Source: Cenococcum geophilum 1.58 (taxonomy: Eukaryota; Ascomycota; Dothideomycetes; Gloniales; Gloniaceae). Taken from it: 64,000 bases of DNA. The notes under the pieces are model-generated. The model was not told where the DNA came from, did not search any database, and saw nothing but the letters and a program-made list of their open reading frames with translations. The position numbers were made by a program, and so were the translations under genes. The first letter of the stretch is position 1. The number at the start of each line of letters is the position of its first letter. The DNA is taken from contig KV748203.1 of the NCBI GenBank assembly GCA_001692895.1, positions 774,330-838,329 on the forward strand. Direction: 5' to 3'. Below, in pieces: positions 25,081 through 37,200 of this stretch.

Positions 25081-28000
25081 ATAGTCTTTATAGCCTCTAG
25101 ACCCAAAGGCCCTTATAGGCCCCCTTTTTTTCTATTATTTTATAAACTAACTTCTATTTTAAGGACAAATACTATTCTCTACTAGTAAAGAAAACAATAG
25201 CAGAGAGTAACTAGACTTAAATACATGACAGGGAAACATAGTTCTGCTCGCTTTAAACACTAAACTTAGTTAGATCTGCTAACTTATTACTAATACGGTA
25301 AACACTTACTATAAAGGGCAGGGCTAGTTCTAGCTTAAATCTAATATATAAATTTCCTTTAATAAGTAAACAATATAATAACTAAAGAGCATACCATTTA
25401 AGCTAATAAATTTTGTCCTTAATTCTGCAGACTTCTCTATCCTTAGGTTAAGCGTGCCCTTTTCCTCTTTAATACCGTAATCTTGTTTTCAGCCTTTATA
25501 ACCTATTTATTTCTATAATCTAAAGTTTTATTACTGCCTCTCTTAAGAGTGTGGATTTTATTTTAAAACCGCCTAATAGTATTTCTTATATCTTTCTAGT
25601 TACTTCTTAAGCTGTTAATCTAATTATTAACCTTCCCTAGATAACTTATAACGTAGCGGTTACTATTCTTAAGGCTATTAACTTTTCTATTAAGTTAGCT
25701 AAGCCTATAGTTAAGTTAGTTAACTAAGCTACCTAGTCTTTTTATCGCCCCTAATAGAGTAAGCTAGGGGTTAATAAGCTTTATTAAAAAGAGTTACTAA
25801 GTAGACCATATTAAGGCGACTTCTTTATCTCGTTAGTGCGGGGTAAGCATTTCCTTATAGTTCCTTCCGCATTAGCCTCCTTGTTTTCTAAATTATTCTT
25901 ACATTCTAGTACTAACTAAATATTCTAATTATATTAGTAAGCTAGCAAACGGATAAAACTATAAGGAAGCAACTATTATATACCTACCCTACTATATTAA
26001 CGGCCTTATTAGAGCCCTTAGGATTAGAAGTAAGCAGTATATCCTAACTCCGTCAGCGGTATCCTATAAAGGATTTAATGTTTAAAGCGCACCTTAATTA
26101 GATATAATATGGTATCCTCTATTATAGCGTTTGAGTCGCTTATTATTAAAGAGATAAAGCAGCTAATAGTTTAAGTATCTTTACAAGAAAGTAAGGAGGG
26201 ATTTCCTTAAAGGATATTATACTTAATATAGGTCTAGTTAAAGGATATAAAGGCCTTTTATATCCTGCTCCTTTCTATTACTTAGCTAATAGGAGAGCTA
26301 ATAGTGGGCTCTACTTTAACTGCGCCTTAAAAGTTAAGCCGATTTACTAACTTAGGGATACTAGTACAGTATTATAAATGCGCTCTAATACAGCTATAAC
26401 AGGAGCATAATCCTTCCCTATCTACACCCTACTTTGCTATGCCTCTATATAAGGGTTATATTAAACGATAAGGGCTAGCATCAGCCCCTTTCTTCTAATT
26501 ATTCCAAGATAGCGATATAGAGGTAGCTGGTTAAGTATTGCTTTATACAGCAATGCCTATCTAGTTACATGGCTTCGCTTAAGCCCTATTACGCGCCTTA
26601 ATGCAACTTCCTGTCGTCTTAATAAATTAACAGCTAACGAGCCTAGCCTAAGGTCGATATAAGGTAAATAGGCAACTTAGCTTTTAGACAGCCCCAACAG
26701 TGCAGGGCCCTAAGGCGTTTATATAAAGTTATAAACTAGAACTAGAAGCTAATAATAAACCCCTAATAATGCCTTACCTAGCAGGAATAGTATTATATAA
26801 TCTACTCCTAACGCCCACCCTTTACGGAGCAGGACACTGCTTAAGTAGTAGACTTATCTTAGCCAGTTAATCTTATATATTCACTCCCTATCTATAGCAA
26901 AGAAGCTATTAGTACGTTATAGGGTGGTTTAATTAGCATTTTAGCTAAACCCTTTATAAGCGCTCCGCCTTATATAGGCGGTATAATAACTTCTATTAAT
27001 CTGCCTTGCGTTAAGGGAGGATTTATATTTAAAACGCTAAGTAGCTAGTACTTAGAGGCACATAGACTTATACCCTTATTTATACATTCTACTACTCTTA
27101 AGCATACCCCTTTTATGAAGAATATTACATTATATTAAATATTGCTAAAGAAGTTATTACTATATTCTATATCCCCAACAACATCAATTATAACTTCTCT
27201 TTAAGTAATATTATACAATCCCTAAGTACTTGCGAGTATAGCGTTCCTAAATCATTAGCTAGCGAGTGGGAATTTATAGATAGAGAAACTAACTTTAAGG
27301 GTGGCGACGGTAACCTAGAGGCGTTAGCTGGTACGGAAAATGACTTTAGTAATAAGGATTAAGAATAGGATATAGAGACATTATATAGTAGGGGAAGTGG
27401 CTTTAGTATTAAGGATTAAAAAATAGGGGCAGATAGTAATAAAGAGATATTAGTTAATAATAAGGCTAATAATATTAACTAAATATAGGCGACAATCGAA
27501 TATAGTATCCTTAACTTTATAGTTTTAAGTTTATAAATATAGGATATAAACATAAAGAAGAGTTCTAATAAAAGTTGGTAAAAGGATTAAACTTTTACCC
27601 CGTACTACACCCACCTTAGCCTTTCTTTGCTTAGCCTATCGCGAAATAAAATAATATTTTACTATTCCTACCATAGTTTCTACCTGCTTAACTTATGGCG
27701 AGCTATAAAGCATTTATAAGGATCTAGGCCTTTCCTTAAATAAACTTATTTACTATCTTAAAAGCGATAATAGAAGGCAAATCTATGCTAACAACCCGGG
27801 ATTTTTTGGATTTCTTATAGACTAGGAATATATATCGCCTTAGCGATTAAAGGTCGTGTTTAAGACTAAGGTACTTATAGATTTATACCTTAAGGATATA
27901 AATATATTATTCTATAGTGTTTTCTTTTTATTTAAATTATTTCTCTACTTATTATACACAGCGGTTGTCTATCTATTCCAGTATAATAAGGAGGGGTGGT

Positions 28001-28365
28001 TAGGTTATATAAGGGGGCTTAGACTTATAGCTATACTTATAGGACTGTTTACGTGGGAACTTCTTTAAGTATATATAAGGGGGTTTTAGGTCATTATAAA
28101 GTTTATAAGGGTCTTTATATAGGAACTTCTTTAATATTTTTAGATCTATCCTTATATATTTCTTTTATTTCTAGTTTTAGTATTTTATAAACATTTTATA
28201 TATACTTTTAAGAGCTTCAAAGTCGCGAGAGTTTGGATACTGTCGGCTAAAATAGTATATAATGCCGCTAACAACCAAATATTCGGTTTAGCCCTAAAGA
28301 CTTAAAATAAGGGGAAAACCTATCTACTCCCGCCATGCCTTAAACAGCACTCTTAATTATTGGAA
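25081..28365. other. RIP-mutated AT-rich DNA with unassigned coding-like traces
   Basis: Minus-strand frames at about 26,100-26,520 and 26,650-27,060, and a plus-strand frame at about 27,640-28,070, are readable with RIP-type stops. The last includes a 70-codon hydrophobic ORF at 27,856-28,068. I recognise no family. The second copy of the acidic repeat lies at 27,340-27,455, so a paralogue of the kinase-like gene's N-terminus probably once stood here. Confidence 0.45.
27340..27455 (+). repeat. Acidic coding repeat, copy B
   Basis: This is the homologue of 22,452-22,565. Downstream sequence diverges, so only the acidic N-terminal module is shared. Confidence 0.8.
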
Positions 28366-29409
28366 ATGTCTATACTTTATCTACCTATTAAATTAATTCT
28401 TAGAATAGCGGGATATCTTAAACACGTATACAACATTAATGCTCTCGTTATTATGGGCCATTACTTCTACCATATACTAAATAATGAGCTTTATAAACGT
28501 AGCAGCAGCTCTGTAATATCCTAGGCAGCAAAGTTTAGGCGGACTAGCACCGCTTAAAAGGCCGTTCTATTTATTAACGTCAATAATCTTATTAAGCCCC
28601 TACTATTGGCCGCTAAGAAAGGCTATATAGATGTAGTTTACCTACTACTAGAATAGGGCGCGCCTATTAACGCACTAAGAGAAGGCGAAAGCGTGCTTTT
28701 AGAACTTTTATAAAGAGCTAACGTAGAAATCGTTAAATTACTACTTAAGTATGGGGCCGAAGTTAAACCTACTAATAGACGCATCCTGCTAAACGTAGCT
28801 ATTTCTTATAGCCGAAAAGAGATTATATATATACTATAGGACGCTAAAGCACGACCAGATCGCTTTATATAAGAGGCAGCTATATATAACCCAATTAAGA
28901 TCGCCTTTATTTAACTATTACTTAAAAAAGGCGTTAGTTTTTATAGAGAGGACTTTAAGCCACCTCGTTTTGGCTTGCGACTTCGCCTAAAATAGGAAAA
29001 GGTTATTATAAACCTGCTACGCCGCGAACAAATAAAAAGAGTTAGTAAGTGCTAGGTTAAGCTAGATTTCCGGGCTTTACTTATAGCATACGCGTAGTTT
29101 TAAGATTTATATTACCTATGTTTTAAAAATTACAACCATAAAGCTAGTGAGCTAATAATTATAGTTAGCTATAGACTAATTAATGCCGCCTATAACTTTC
29201 CGATAAGTGCCGGAATCCTATAAATGCACTGTAATTTTAGCCTACACTACATGCTCTTAAGAGAGGTATTTATCAGCGGACGAATAACTAGGAGTATTAT
29301 TAACTGCTATAAGTCGAAGTTTAAGAGAGCCAAATTTATATATTTTAGTGGTTATAACTTTTTAAGAGTAGGTTTGGTTAATTGCTTTAGCTTTAGGATA
29401 AATAATTAA
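28366..29409 (+). pseudogene. Decayed F-box-like/ankyrin repeat gene, nearly full length
   Basis: The frame runs from an ATG at 28,366 to a TAA at 29,409 (348 codons including the stop) with about a dozen RIP-type interruptions. It starts 'MSILYLPIKLILRIAGYL', the divergent F-box-like helix. 'YNINALVIMGHYFYHILNNEL' follows, then ankyrin repeats ('KPLLLAAKKGYIDVVYLLLEQ' region at about 28,595-28,655, 'ANVEIVKLLLKYGAEVKP'). The C-terminal third (from about 28,960) is less repeat-like and ends in an intact 62-codon stretch (29,224-29,409). Being bounded at both ends, it gives the best view of this family in the window. Role by family: possible SCF ubiquitin-ligase substrate receptor. Confidence 0.83.
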
Positions 29410-30085
29410 TAAAGACATATAATATATTAGCGTAGCTTAGAGTTATCTCCTTAGTGTGTTCTATATATGCGTAATTAGGTCTACTTAGTTTCCTTTCCCC
29501 TTCCCCTTTCTCTTACTCTAAGTCTTATACGCTAGCGCCGTTAAGGCAAACGCTATCTCTAATACTACTTAGAGGATTGCTACCGTTACCCTCTATATTT
29601 ATAGCCCCTAAATATTATAGTTCTTTATAGACTAAGGCGGGCACGTAATAAAGGATTATCATTTACCGCATCAATATCTGCACTAAAACCCTAATTATAT
29701 CGCATAAGAGGTACGCGGAAGCTAAGATTATTGCTAAGTTTTATATATAAGTGAACTTATATTAATTATAGAGCATCTAAGGCCTTAGTCTTAGACGACG
29801 GTTTTATAGCTATCCTAGCTTCATTATAGTGGCCCTTTAAACTCTTTTAAGAAATAAAGATAAACTATTAACCCGCTTATTCTACTATCCTTTATAAAAC
29901 TTTCCATAATAATGCTAGGGTTTGCTTACCTCCTAATAGCTCTAAAATATACGCTATACCTAAGAATAAAGAGGGAGCTAAGATATCATTTAGGAGCAGA
30001 CTGCATTTCTTAATAGTTTAGATATTAAAAAGGTGTAGAATAGTGCTTAGCCAATTATTAAATAAGTATAGTTAAATATCTCTCA
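29410..30085. other. RIP-mutated spacer
   Basis: I see no gene or RNA. It separates the F-box/ankyrin relic from the convergent kinase relic. Confidence 0.5.
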
Positions 30086-30089
30086 ACTA

Positions 30090-31640
30090 AAATACTGTCT
30101 AATGCTCTCCTTTTATACTTTTAATAGACCCTCTAAAGGTAGATTAACTCTCCCTTGACGGGCTCGGCGTGTTATACCCTATATAATAGGAGCTTTCCTT
30201 TTTATTTAAGAACGGAGGTTAATTAATTTCTTCTAAAGTTATAGTTAGTAATTAATAGTGGCTGGCTTAGGTTGCGTTATAATCTTAATAATAGCGACCT
30301 TAGTAGGTTCTAGTGTGTTCAGCAATTAAGCAGCTAAAGGGCGCTTTTAAGGGTCTAGAGCGACCATCAACTTTAAGTCACTGTAACCTATTGTCTTTTC
30401 TATCTCTCTTATAATATTAAACAATTTATCTTACACCTTAATATATTCTATTTTTAAGTAGAACCCTATCTTATTAATTATATCAAATATAGTAATAGTA
30501 AGCGACTATATATTAGCCTTTAGTAACTACTTATTACGGCAAAATACTTCCGGTAATATATATAACTATATACCGGTAAACAATATTATTAGTAAAGCTT
30601 TATTATATAATCTAAAGTCCCCTAACTAGAAGTAATAATTATCTATAGTAACCTTATAGAGAATGTTTCTAGGTTTAATGTCTTAATAAACTATAGAATT
30701 CTAGTTAAGAAAGTCAAGTGCGTAGAGGATATATTTAAAGGCAATTAGATAGAACTTATTATTTCCTAGGCCGCGAAGTTCTTCTAATAAACCATCTATA
30801 AGTTTAGTAAACATTTTAAGATTAATATACGTTATCTTATGCTATATATACTTAACAATATACGGCTGTAATAGATATTAATAGAAATATTTCTTTTAAA
30901 TATCCTAATATACTTATGTAAGTAAGACACGTAAGGGTCTTAACCTCCCGTTTGACTATAGTTATATACTTAGCCCTTATTTTAGCTTTAAAGGTGGGCG
31001 GATATATAAAATGCTTATATGCAATATATACGCCTAAATCTATATTAAGGGCTTGAAATACCGCTCTAAATTATCCTTTACTAATGCTATATAACGATTC
31101 ATATCATATCCTAAAGCCTTTATTTACTAGCGTATAAATTTTTATTAAACGTTAAGATAACGGGATAGTTAACGCTTTAACTATCCGCGTAAGTATAGGG
31201 TCTTTAGCCCGCTAAAAGAAGTCCCTAAGTTATATCTTTATTTTCCCTATAACGTTATATCTAAGCCAGAGCAGCTTAAACTGGATAAGTGTAAAAGATA
31301 TACCACCTATTTTAATTTCAGTGTTTCTAGTAGGGAGTAGGACAACCTTATGCTTATAACTAGCCTAAAACGGCGTAGAACGCTTACCTAAGACCTAGGT
31401 AGTATATTGGCTGCTATAGTTCTAAAAAAAAATAACTCCATTATAAAGAATATAGAACTCGCACTATAGCTTAGAGATTTATAGTTCTTAAATCGTTATA
31501 TTATAATTTAAGCGGCCGATTGTAGCGAGATACTCTAAGGAGCGTAAGCTAAGAAGAGGGCCGATATCTAAGCCTAACGTACTATCTGGCAATTAAGAGA
31601 TAAGATATTAGTTACGTTAATCTTTAATAACTTATTCGGC
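30090..31640 (-). pseudogene. Decayed FHA-domain protein kinase gene
   Basis: Read on the minus strand, the frame begins near 31,640. An FHA-like region ('LQCEFYIL...GVIFFQDYSSQYTT', about 31,390-31,500) would bind phosphothreonine. A kinase domain follows. The Ala-x-Lys strand appears as 'YIAYKHF' (about 31,010) and a catalytic loop 'IVYQDIKPRNIL' lies at 30,659-30,700. DFG is seen as 'LGDFRLYNKA' (30,595-30,625), the APE region as 'LYILPEVF' (about 30,545), and the subdomain XI Arg in 'DPQKRPLAAQLL' (about 30,340). The order FHA then kinase is that of fungal Rad53/Chk2-like and related accessory kinases. The catalytic-loop His is now Tyr and the DFG Gly is Arg, both explained by RIP-type transitions. 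A full-length member of the family would be about 500 residues. Confidence 0.8.
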
Positions 31641-32095
31641 CCTTAAATTTATCAGCTTTAATATAAACAGCGCTAATAGCTAAGGGGCTAGGTACTGTGA
31701 GATTATTGCAAGGGAGGTTTCTTAGTTTAATAATTATAATATAAATATTATCTAGATTAAGTGTAATGCTACTAGTTTTCATCTATGGCGAGAACTCTCT
31801 TATCCTCTATTGCGTAAGAAAGCGGTATAGTACTAATATCTTAATACTAATAAAGCTAATAAGGTGTCTAGTTCTAATACACGCCTAAACTAGCGCGTTC
31901 TAGGAATAAAGATAAAGGTGGGGTTACACAGGATTATAAGGAGGTAATTTGTTTATAAATAATTTACTTAGTCCTGACTTAATAGGCTATATTAGTGGAG
32001 GTGCCTAGGCGCGTTAACCTGCACGCCCCCGCCTTTCCTAATATTACGCCTACTAAGGTTTTTACTTACTACTTCGCATACTTCTTATAAACTAT
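31641..32095. other. RIP-mutated spacer
   Basis: No feature is recognisable. Confidence 0.5.
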
Positions 32096-32099
32096 TCCG

Positions 32100-33190
32100 T
32101 TTCCCCCTTTATTAACCTTCCTTTTATTAATAGCTATAATATCGCGTTCCCTTACTAAAATTTAATAAGCCCTTAAAGTAATCAATTTAGCGGAACTTAA
32201 GTATAAATAAAATTTTATTAATAACCCGCTACCCCTATATCGTTTAGAAGAATCGACTTAAAGCCCTAGTCCTAAGCCTATGCACAGCGTTACACCTATT
32301 TATTAAGAGCGTAGGTAAACACGCCCTAATTAGGTATTTAACTAATACTAATATAAGGAGGAAGAACGGCTTCGTAATAATTATATTAGGGGGAAACTCG
32401 GTAAAGATTATTTAGATATTAGGTCACTAGTAACTAAGAAAGTAATAAACTAATAAAAGGTTAAAGGCATATAAAATAATAACTAGGGTATAAAACTAAT
32501 AGCTATAGATTAATAAAAGAACCTAGAAGAAGTAGACCCTCTATTTATAGCCCTCCCTTAATAAATGTATAACCGCCTTAGGTAAAAAGTTAACTAAATA
32601 CGCCGATTACATTCTAATACGTACGCTGCTATTAGCTAGCCTTATGCTATAACGCACTGCTTTTAGGTCGCTAAAACTTATAAAAAGCCTAAAGGTGGAT
32701 AAAAAAAGGACGCTGCTTAAGCCTTTACTTTTGGAAATTATATAGCGCATTCGGCAATTATTAGATAAAGCACTCCCTTAATAACTATAGCTCTAGTATA
32801 CCCTTTCCTTTAAAGAAGTGCGCAGATCTCTAAAAAATAAGCTTGGAAGTATAATAAAGTTATAGGGTATAAGAAGCCAACTAAACTATTATTATATTTT
32901 AAAGTTATTAGGAAGCGGGGTAGGCCGCGGCAGTAAATTAATACAATTTTATTGCTTTTCTAAAAGATTTCCTGTTCTCTATACTGTATTTTAGCTTGCG
33001 ATTCTAATATTATAAAATTTCCCTACTAAGCTTGCAGTTGTGATTTCTTTAGCTTAGTTTATAATGGTGTTAACTTATATATATCTACTAGTTAAAACTT
33101 AAGGTCTACTAGCTTAATTCTATACGCCCTATTCGCTAGGACAAAGCCTTATACTTAATTTAGATGAGAATATACTAGAGTAATGTGGGT
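32100..33190 (+). pseudogene. Decayed gene for a Lys/Arg-rich protein, unknown function
   Basis: About 360 codons are readable in one plus-strand frame with RIP-type stops. Segments include 'LVLSLCTALHLFIKSVGKHAL' (about 32,255-32,320), a strongly basic middle part (32,430-32,900) and 'ISLAQFIMVLTYIYLLVK' (about 33,040-33,100). The extreme basic content suggests nucleic-acid binding, but this is inference. It is not recognised. It may continue into the TPR relic downstream. Confidence 0.45.
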
Positions 33191-33539
33191 AGAGCGACGG
33201 TATATAACTATAGTTAAGCCCTATATTAGCGGGCTTATCTTTAGTCCTAAACTAAGTAATTATATAGGGATAATATAAATTAAGAACTAGCGAGCTTAAC
33301 GAACCTAATTAGGCTAGTGTACCGCGAGACTAATAAATAGGTAAGTAGCCTTAGTTAATAAGAATGTGATAATAGAATAGGAATAATGAAGTGCAGAGGG
33401 CGGATAGACGAAGATTGCTTACGGATGTAGTATTAAGTTAAGGTCTTAAGTAACTTAAGATGCTAGGACAAAGCCTGCAGAAACTAAAGGTGTAGAGAAG
33501 AAGCCTATAGAAACTTAAGGTGTAAAGAAGGGGCGTATA
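33191..33539. other. RIP-mutated spacer with a short ~36-bp repeat
   Basis: At 33,470-33,540 the sequence 'agaaactaaaggtgtagag' recurs ~36 bases later as 'agaaacttaaggtgtaaag'. It leads in frame into the TPR segment, so it is probably a coding repeat. Confidence 0.5.
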
Positions 33540-33806
33540 GCCAACCTAGCGTTAACGTATAAAAATTAAAGGCGGTAAAAAGAGGCTAAAGAGCTATTTA
33601 TATAAGTGATGGAGATAAGAATAAGGGTGCTTAAGGAGGAGCATTTAGATACGCTAACTAGCATAAATAATCTCGCATTTATGTTTAGGCTTAAGGCTAT
33701 AACAACGAGGCTATTTATACGCGTTATAGTAGAATGTAGAATTAAGGATATTTGCTATATAAGCGCACGGTATTTAAGCTGTGGTGTAATATTATTATCT
33801 CTTTAG
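33540..33806 (+). pseudogene. Fragment of a kinesin-light-chain-type TPR gene
   Basis: The frame reads 'ANLALTYKNQRRQKEAKELF' followed by 'QVMEIRIRVLKEEHLDTLTS' and 'INNLAFMF'. This is the hallmark 42-residue TPR unit of fungal NB-ARC/NACHT-TPR proteins (L-G-x-E-H-P-D-T-L-x-S). About 1.5 units survive; 33,606-33,806 is still open. Such repeats form the sensor end of fungal NLR-like immune or heterokaryon-incompatibility proteins. No nucleotide-binding domain was found nearby, so only the repeat end remains. Confidence 0.72.
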
Positions 33807-35045
33807 CTACTTTTATTAAGGTCTTATATAATAGCTTTTTTGCTACTATAGTGCCTATTACTTTTCTTAGAGATAGCACCTAAAATTTCTCTAAATGCCT
33901 TTATTCCGTATACTACTTAGCTTACTTCTTAGCCTAGTAAGCCTTTCGCCTTAACTCTAGAACTAATATAATTAGGAGCTGGGGTAGATAATATAGGATA
34001 ACGATTATAGAATATATGGTGGAAATCTATATTATAACTACAGAGTAGTAAGCTAATAAGACCAGGCTAGCGTTAATAGCTTTAGGCCCAAGATAGCTTC
34101 TAGACGTGTGCGGCTAGATCTTACAATTATTTAGAATTCTATAATGGGTAGATTACTAAAGAGGTTAGAATATACCCGTCTCTCCTAGGTTGTATTTACT
34201 TTTAACTATAGCTGCTCTAAAACTATATATATATATATGCAGTAAGACTAGTTCTATTCTTTAAGCTATTAATTCTCTTAGAGGCGCTCCTTATATAAAT
34301 ACTCTTACTCCTTATATAATTACTGTTAGTTATAGGTCTCTACTATTATTATAAGCTTATTATCTAAGGAGTGGGAAAGTATCTTTAATACTAGTATTTA
34401 GAAATAGGATTAAAACGGCTCTTATCCCCCTTTATAATTTATAAACCTAATAAAATAGATCCGTTAAAAAATTATCTCCTTAGTTTGTAAATATTAATAT
34501 CTAAAACCGATTTCTTTCCTAAACTCGCAATTCTCTTTCTAAAATAAATTCCCTACTGCCCGCTAGAGCTGAGATACTAATAAAATACCCTATATATATT
34601 ATATACGTGTCTCTTAAAATATATAATGCCCTCTAGTTGTATTAAATATTTAGGATAGTGATATTTAAACTCTCTCTAATCCTTAGGTAGTTAAAAGTAG
34701 GTATCTATATACTTATTAAGGACGTCCTTTTGCGGTATTTTGCGCATCTACCTTTTATATATAAATTCTTTATTACTAATATAAATGAGGTATATTGGGT
34801 GTAGAAGCACTATAGGATATTAATATAGACACTAAGCGGTCTTAACATTATTGGCTTTTAATATGCCTGGTTTTTATGTTATAGTCTCGCTACCTTGACT
34901 GGGGGTGCTGTTAAAGGCTATATAACTAAGAGTTAGGTTATTTAAGACATTTTTTTACTTATTTATAAAAAATAAATTATTACTATTAAAGATAATAAAG
35001 TCCGTCTTCTTTCGTTTTAAGGCTTTATATTAAGAGGTTTTTTGC
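33807..35045. other. RIP-mutated AT-rich DNA
   Basis: A plus-strand coding-like frame at about 34,060-34,440 is unassigned. A degenerate repeat block lies at 34,425-34,560. Nothing else is recognised. Confidence 0.45.
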
Positions 35046-35049
35046 CAAT

Positions 35050-37200
35050 AATATAGTTAAGCTAGGGTATAGATAAACTTAATATGATTATTGCCATTTT
35101 CTAAGGGCTTAAAGAGCATACTAGTAATAGTGGCCCGCTCTTAAATTTTAAATTTAACTCTTAGTAGTGTTAATACTTTAGTCGGCGCCTTCCTACTAAG
35201 CTACCTAGCTATCTTAATTGTGTTAATTAAATTGTGGAAGTTACGAATAGCCTTATTTAATTATTCTCTGCGCAATCTTTAATATATTATACTAATCTTC
35301 CGCTTAGTATCTTTATATTGCTAATATAAGTTAGTTCCTTTAGCCTTAGTAATAGGGTAAAAGCCTACGCTATTAATTTAGTCCTTATATTTTCCTCATT
35401 TACTATAAAGCGCTTTAAGCTTAGGGTAGTTCTAGAGCTCTTCTAGCTGGTTATTATTAAGCTCTATAGGTGCGCGTTAATCTTATAACAGACCTATTTT
35501 TGTGACGGATTTAATAAGGATATCTTGTAAAGGACTTCTAAAATAGATGCTTTGGTAATTACGCGCAATATACGTTGGTATATAGTACTTTTCGTACGTG
35601 CTACTAAGATAGCCTATAGTCTGGTTCCGCTCTTTAGGAGTAAGAGTATCTATAGATTCTATAATATTAGCTAGAATAAAGGAAACTAAGAGCTAATAAC
35701 AGAGCTGATTTACTATTAATGTTTTAACCTAAAGCCCGTCGCAGCTGGTATAACTTTAGTGCTTTTTTAAAACCGGTAATAAGCCCTAAGTATACAAATA
35801 TATTACGGTATTTTGAGTATAGAAAGGCTTTATCTTTTAGAACGTCAACACCCTCTATTATATGCCTAACGTCGCAGAAGAATAGCTAATTTAGTACTTC
35901 GTCCTTCTATTTAACGTATAGTACGTCATAGTACGCTGGTGCCTTAAGTTTAAAGATATCTTTAACACTTATAAAGTTATCTCTAAACGCCTTTTGATTA
36001 ATACTAATAGCTAGGATATACGAAACAATATAGAACGCTAGGAGTCCTTCTAGACGGAAAGTGAACTTCTTTCTATAATATTTAAAGGGTTAGTAAAATA
36101 AATCGCAGCCTAGATCTATTGCTTAGCTTATAGTCTACCGTCCTTTTCCTTATTCTTAATATGTTCTAGGTTTATATTTACTATAATTATACTCTATTTA
36201 GGGTATTTTTCGATATAAACAACTATAATATTAATATCTTTAAACTATAGTACTTTGTTACTGCCTTTAGCACTAGCGCTTTTAACAAGAGCCCCTGGTC
36301 TCGTAGCTGTAGCTACGCTAAGTAAGAAAAGAAGCGAAATTTAGACTTAAATAAAGTCGTAGAGAGGCTTAGTATCGTCTACCTAGAGAGTGTGGAGGAT
36401 AGCATAAAGGTCCTAAATGTATATAGCGTGCTTTTCCTTTTCCAATTTGTCAAGCCCAAGACTAGGTATTTACTACTATAGTTATTAGTGAATAAGTTTG
36501 TAAGGAAAGAATAAGTTTAGAGAATATATATTACAAATATTATCTAGGATATTAGAGTCCATTTTATAGTTTGTTAGATCCCTATAGTATAGGCTAATTC
36601 GTTTCTAGTAGTATTATATTAAGCTTTTCTTCTTAATTCGGAAATGTTTTTTGCGCCATATTAGATACGCTTTAAATACCTCCGGATTGCATTTATATAG
36701 GTAATCTTTTGGAGATTTTTTAGTCCTTTTTTTAATCTTTTCACAGTACCTATTTTGAGCTATTAGAAGATAGTATGACGTAAGGTATACATAGAAGATA
36801 TATCTTACCTCTCCTAAATTTCGCCTTCCCTCTTCTATAGCTTCTTTATTTATAGGGTATAATTTAGTTTTACTAGCCCTTCCTTTTTTAATTAAGTAAT
36901 ATCCTTTAGTATTTCTTTAGCTTTGGAATTTAAATCTATATCTAATTTATTATCTAATTTATCGTCTAATTCTAAGTCTAAACCGAGATTAGGGTCTATA
37001 TAATTGTCTGTTTTAATATCTATATCTAGCTTAGTATCTAGGTTAGAGTATAAATTAAAGCTTGAATTAGAATATAAATTAGAGTTAGAGATTAAGTCCG
37101 AATCTAGCTCTAAGGTTAGGCCCGTATAGGGAGGTAGGTATAGTTTAATTTAAGGTAGTCTTATAATTAGCGGCGCTAATATCTAGTGCTCTTCTCCTTT
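35050..37200 (-). pseudogene. Decayed DUF3435 tyrosine recombinase (Starship captain family)
   Basis: Read on the minus strand: an acidic Asp/Asn/Leu-rich N-terminus (about 36,930-37,200), then the N-terminal DUF3435 region with 'NPEVFKAYLIWRKKHFRIKK' (about 36,640-36,700), then 'LLFLLSVATATRPGALVK' (about 36,270-36,330). The catalytic core has 'LYQLRRALGQNIN' (35,716-35,755), holding the box-I-like Arg, and 'GYLSSTYEKYY' (35,580-35,620), the usual G-H-x(n)-YEKYY box with the nucleophile Tyr. The His of that box is Tyr here, a CpA-to-TpA change. A long conserved C-terminus ('LYQQYKDTKRKIS') reaches about 35,095. DUF3435 proteins are tyrosine recombinases; family members mobilise giant Starship elements in Pezizomycotina. 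This copy is dead: many RIP-type stops and the His lost. Captains sit at one end of a Starship and read inward, which would place cargo to the left. Confidence 0.85.

Noticed and set aside
1-37000. Mitochondrial DNA insertion, suspected because of the AT-rich composition
   Set aside because: The frames decode with RIP-type stops as nuclear accessory families, and CpG is retained while CpA is lost, which is RIP and not mitochondrial bias.
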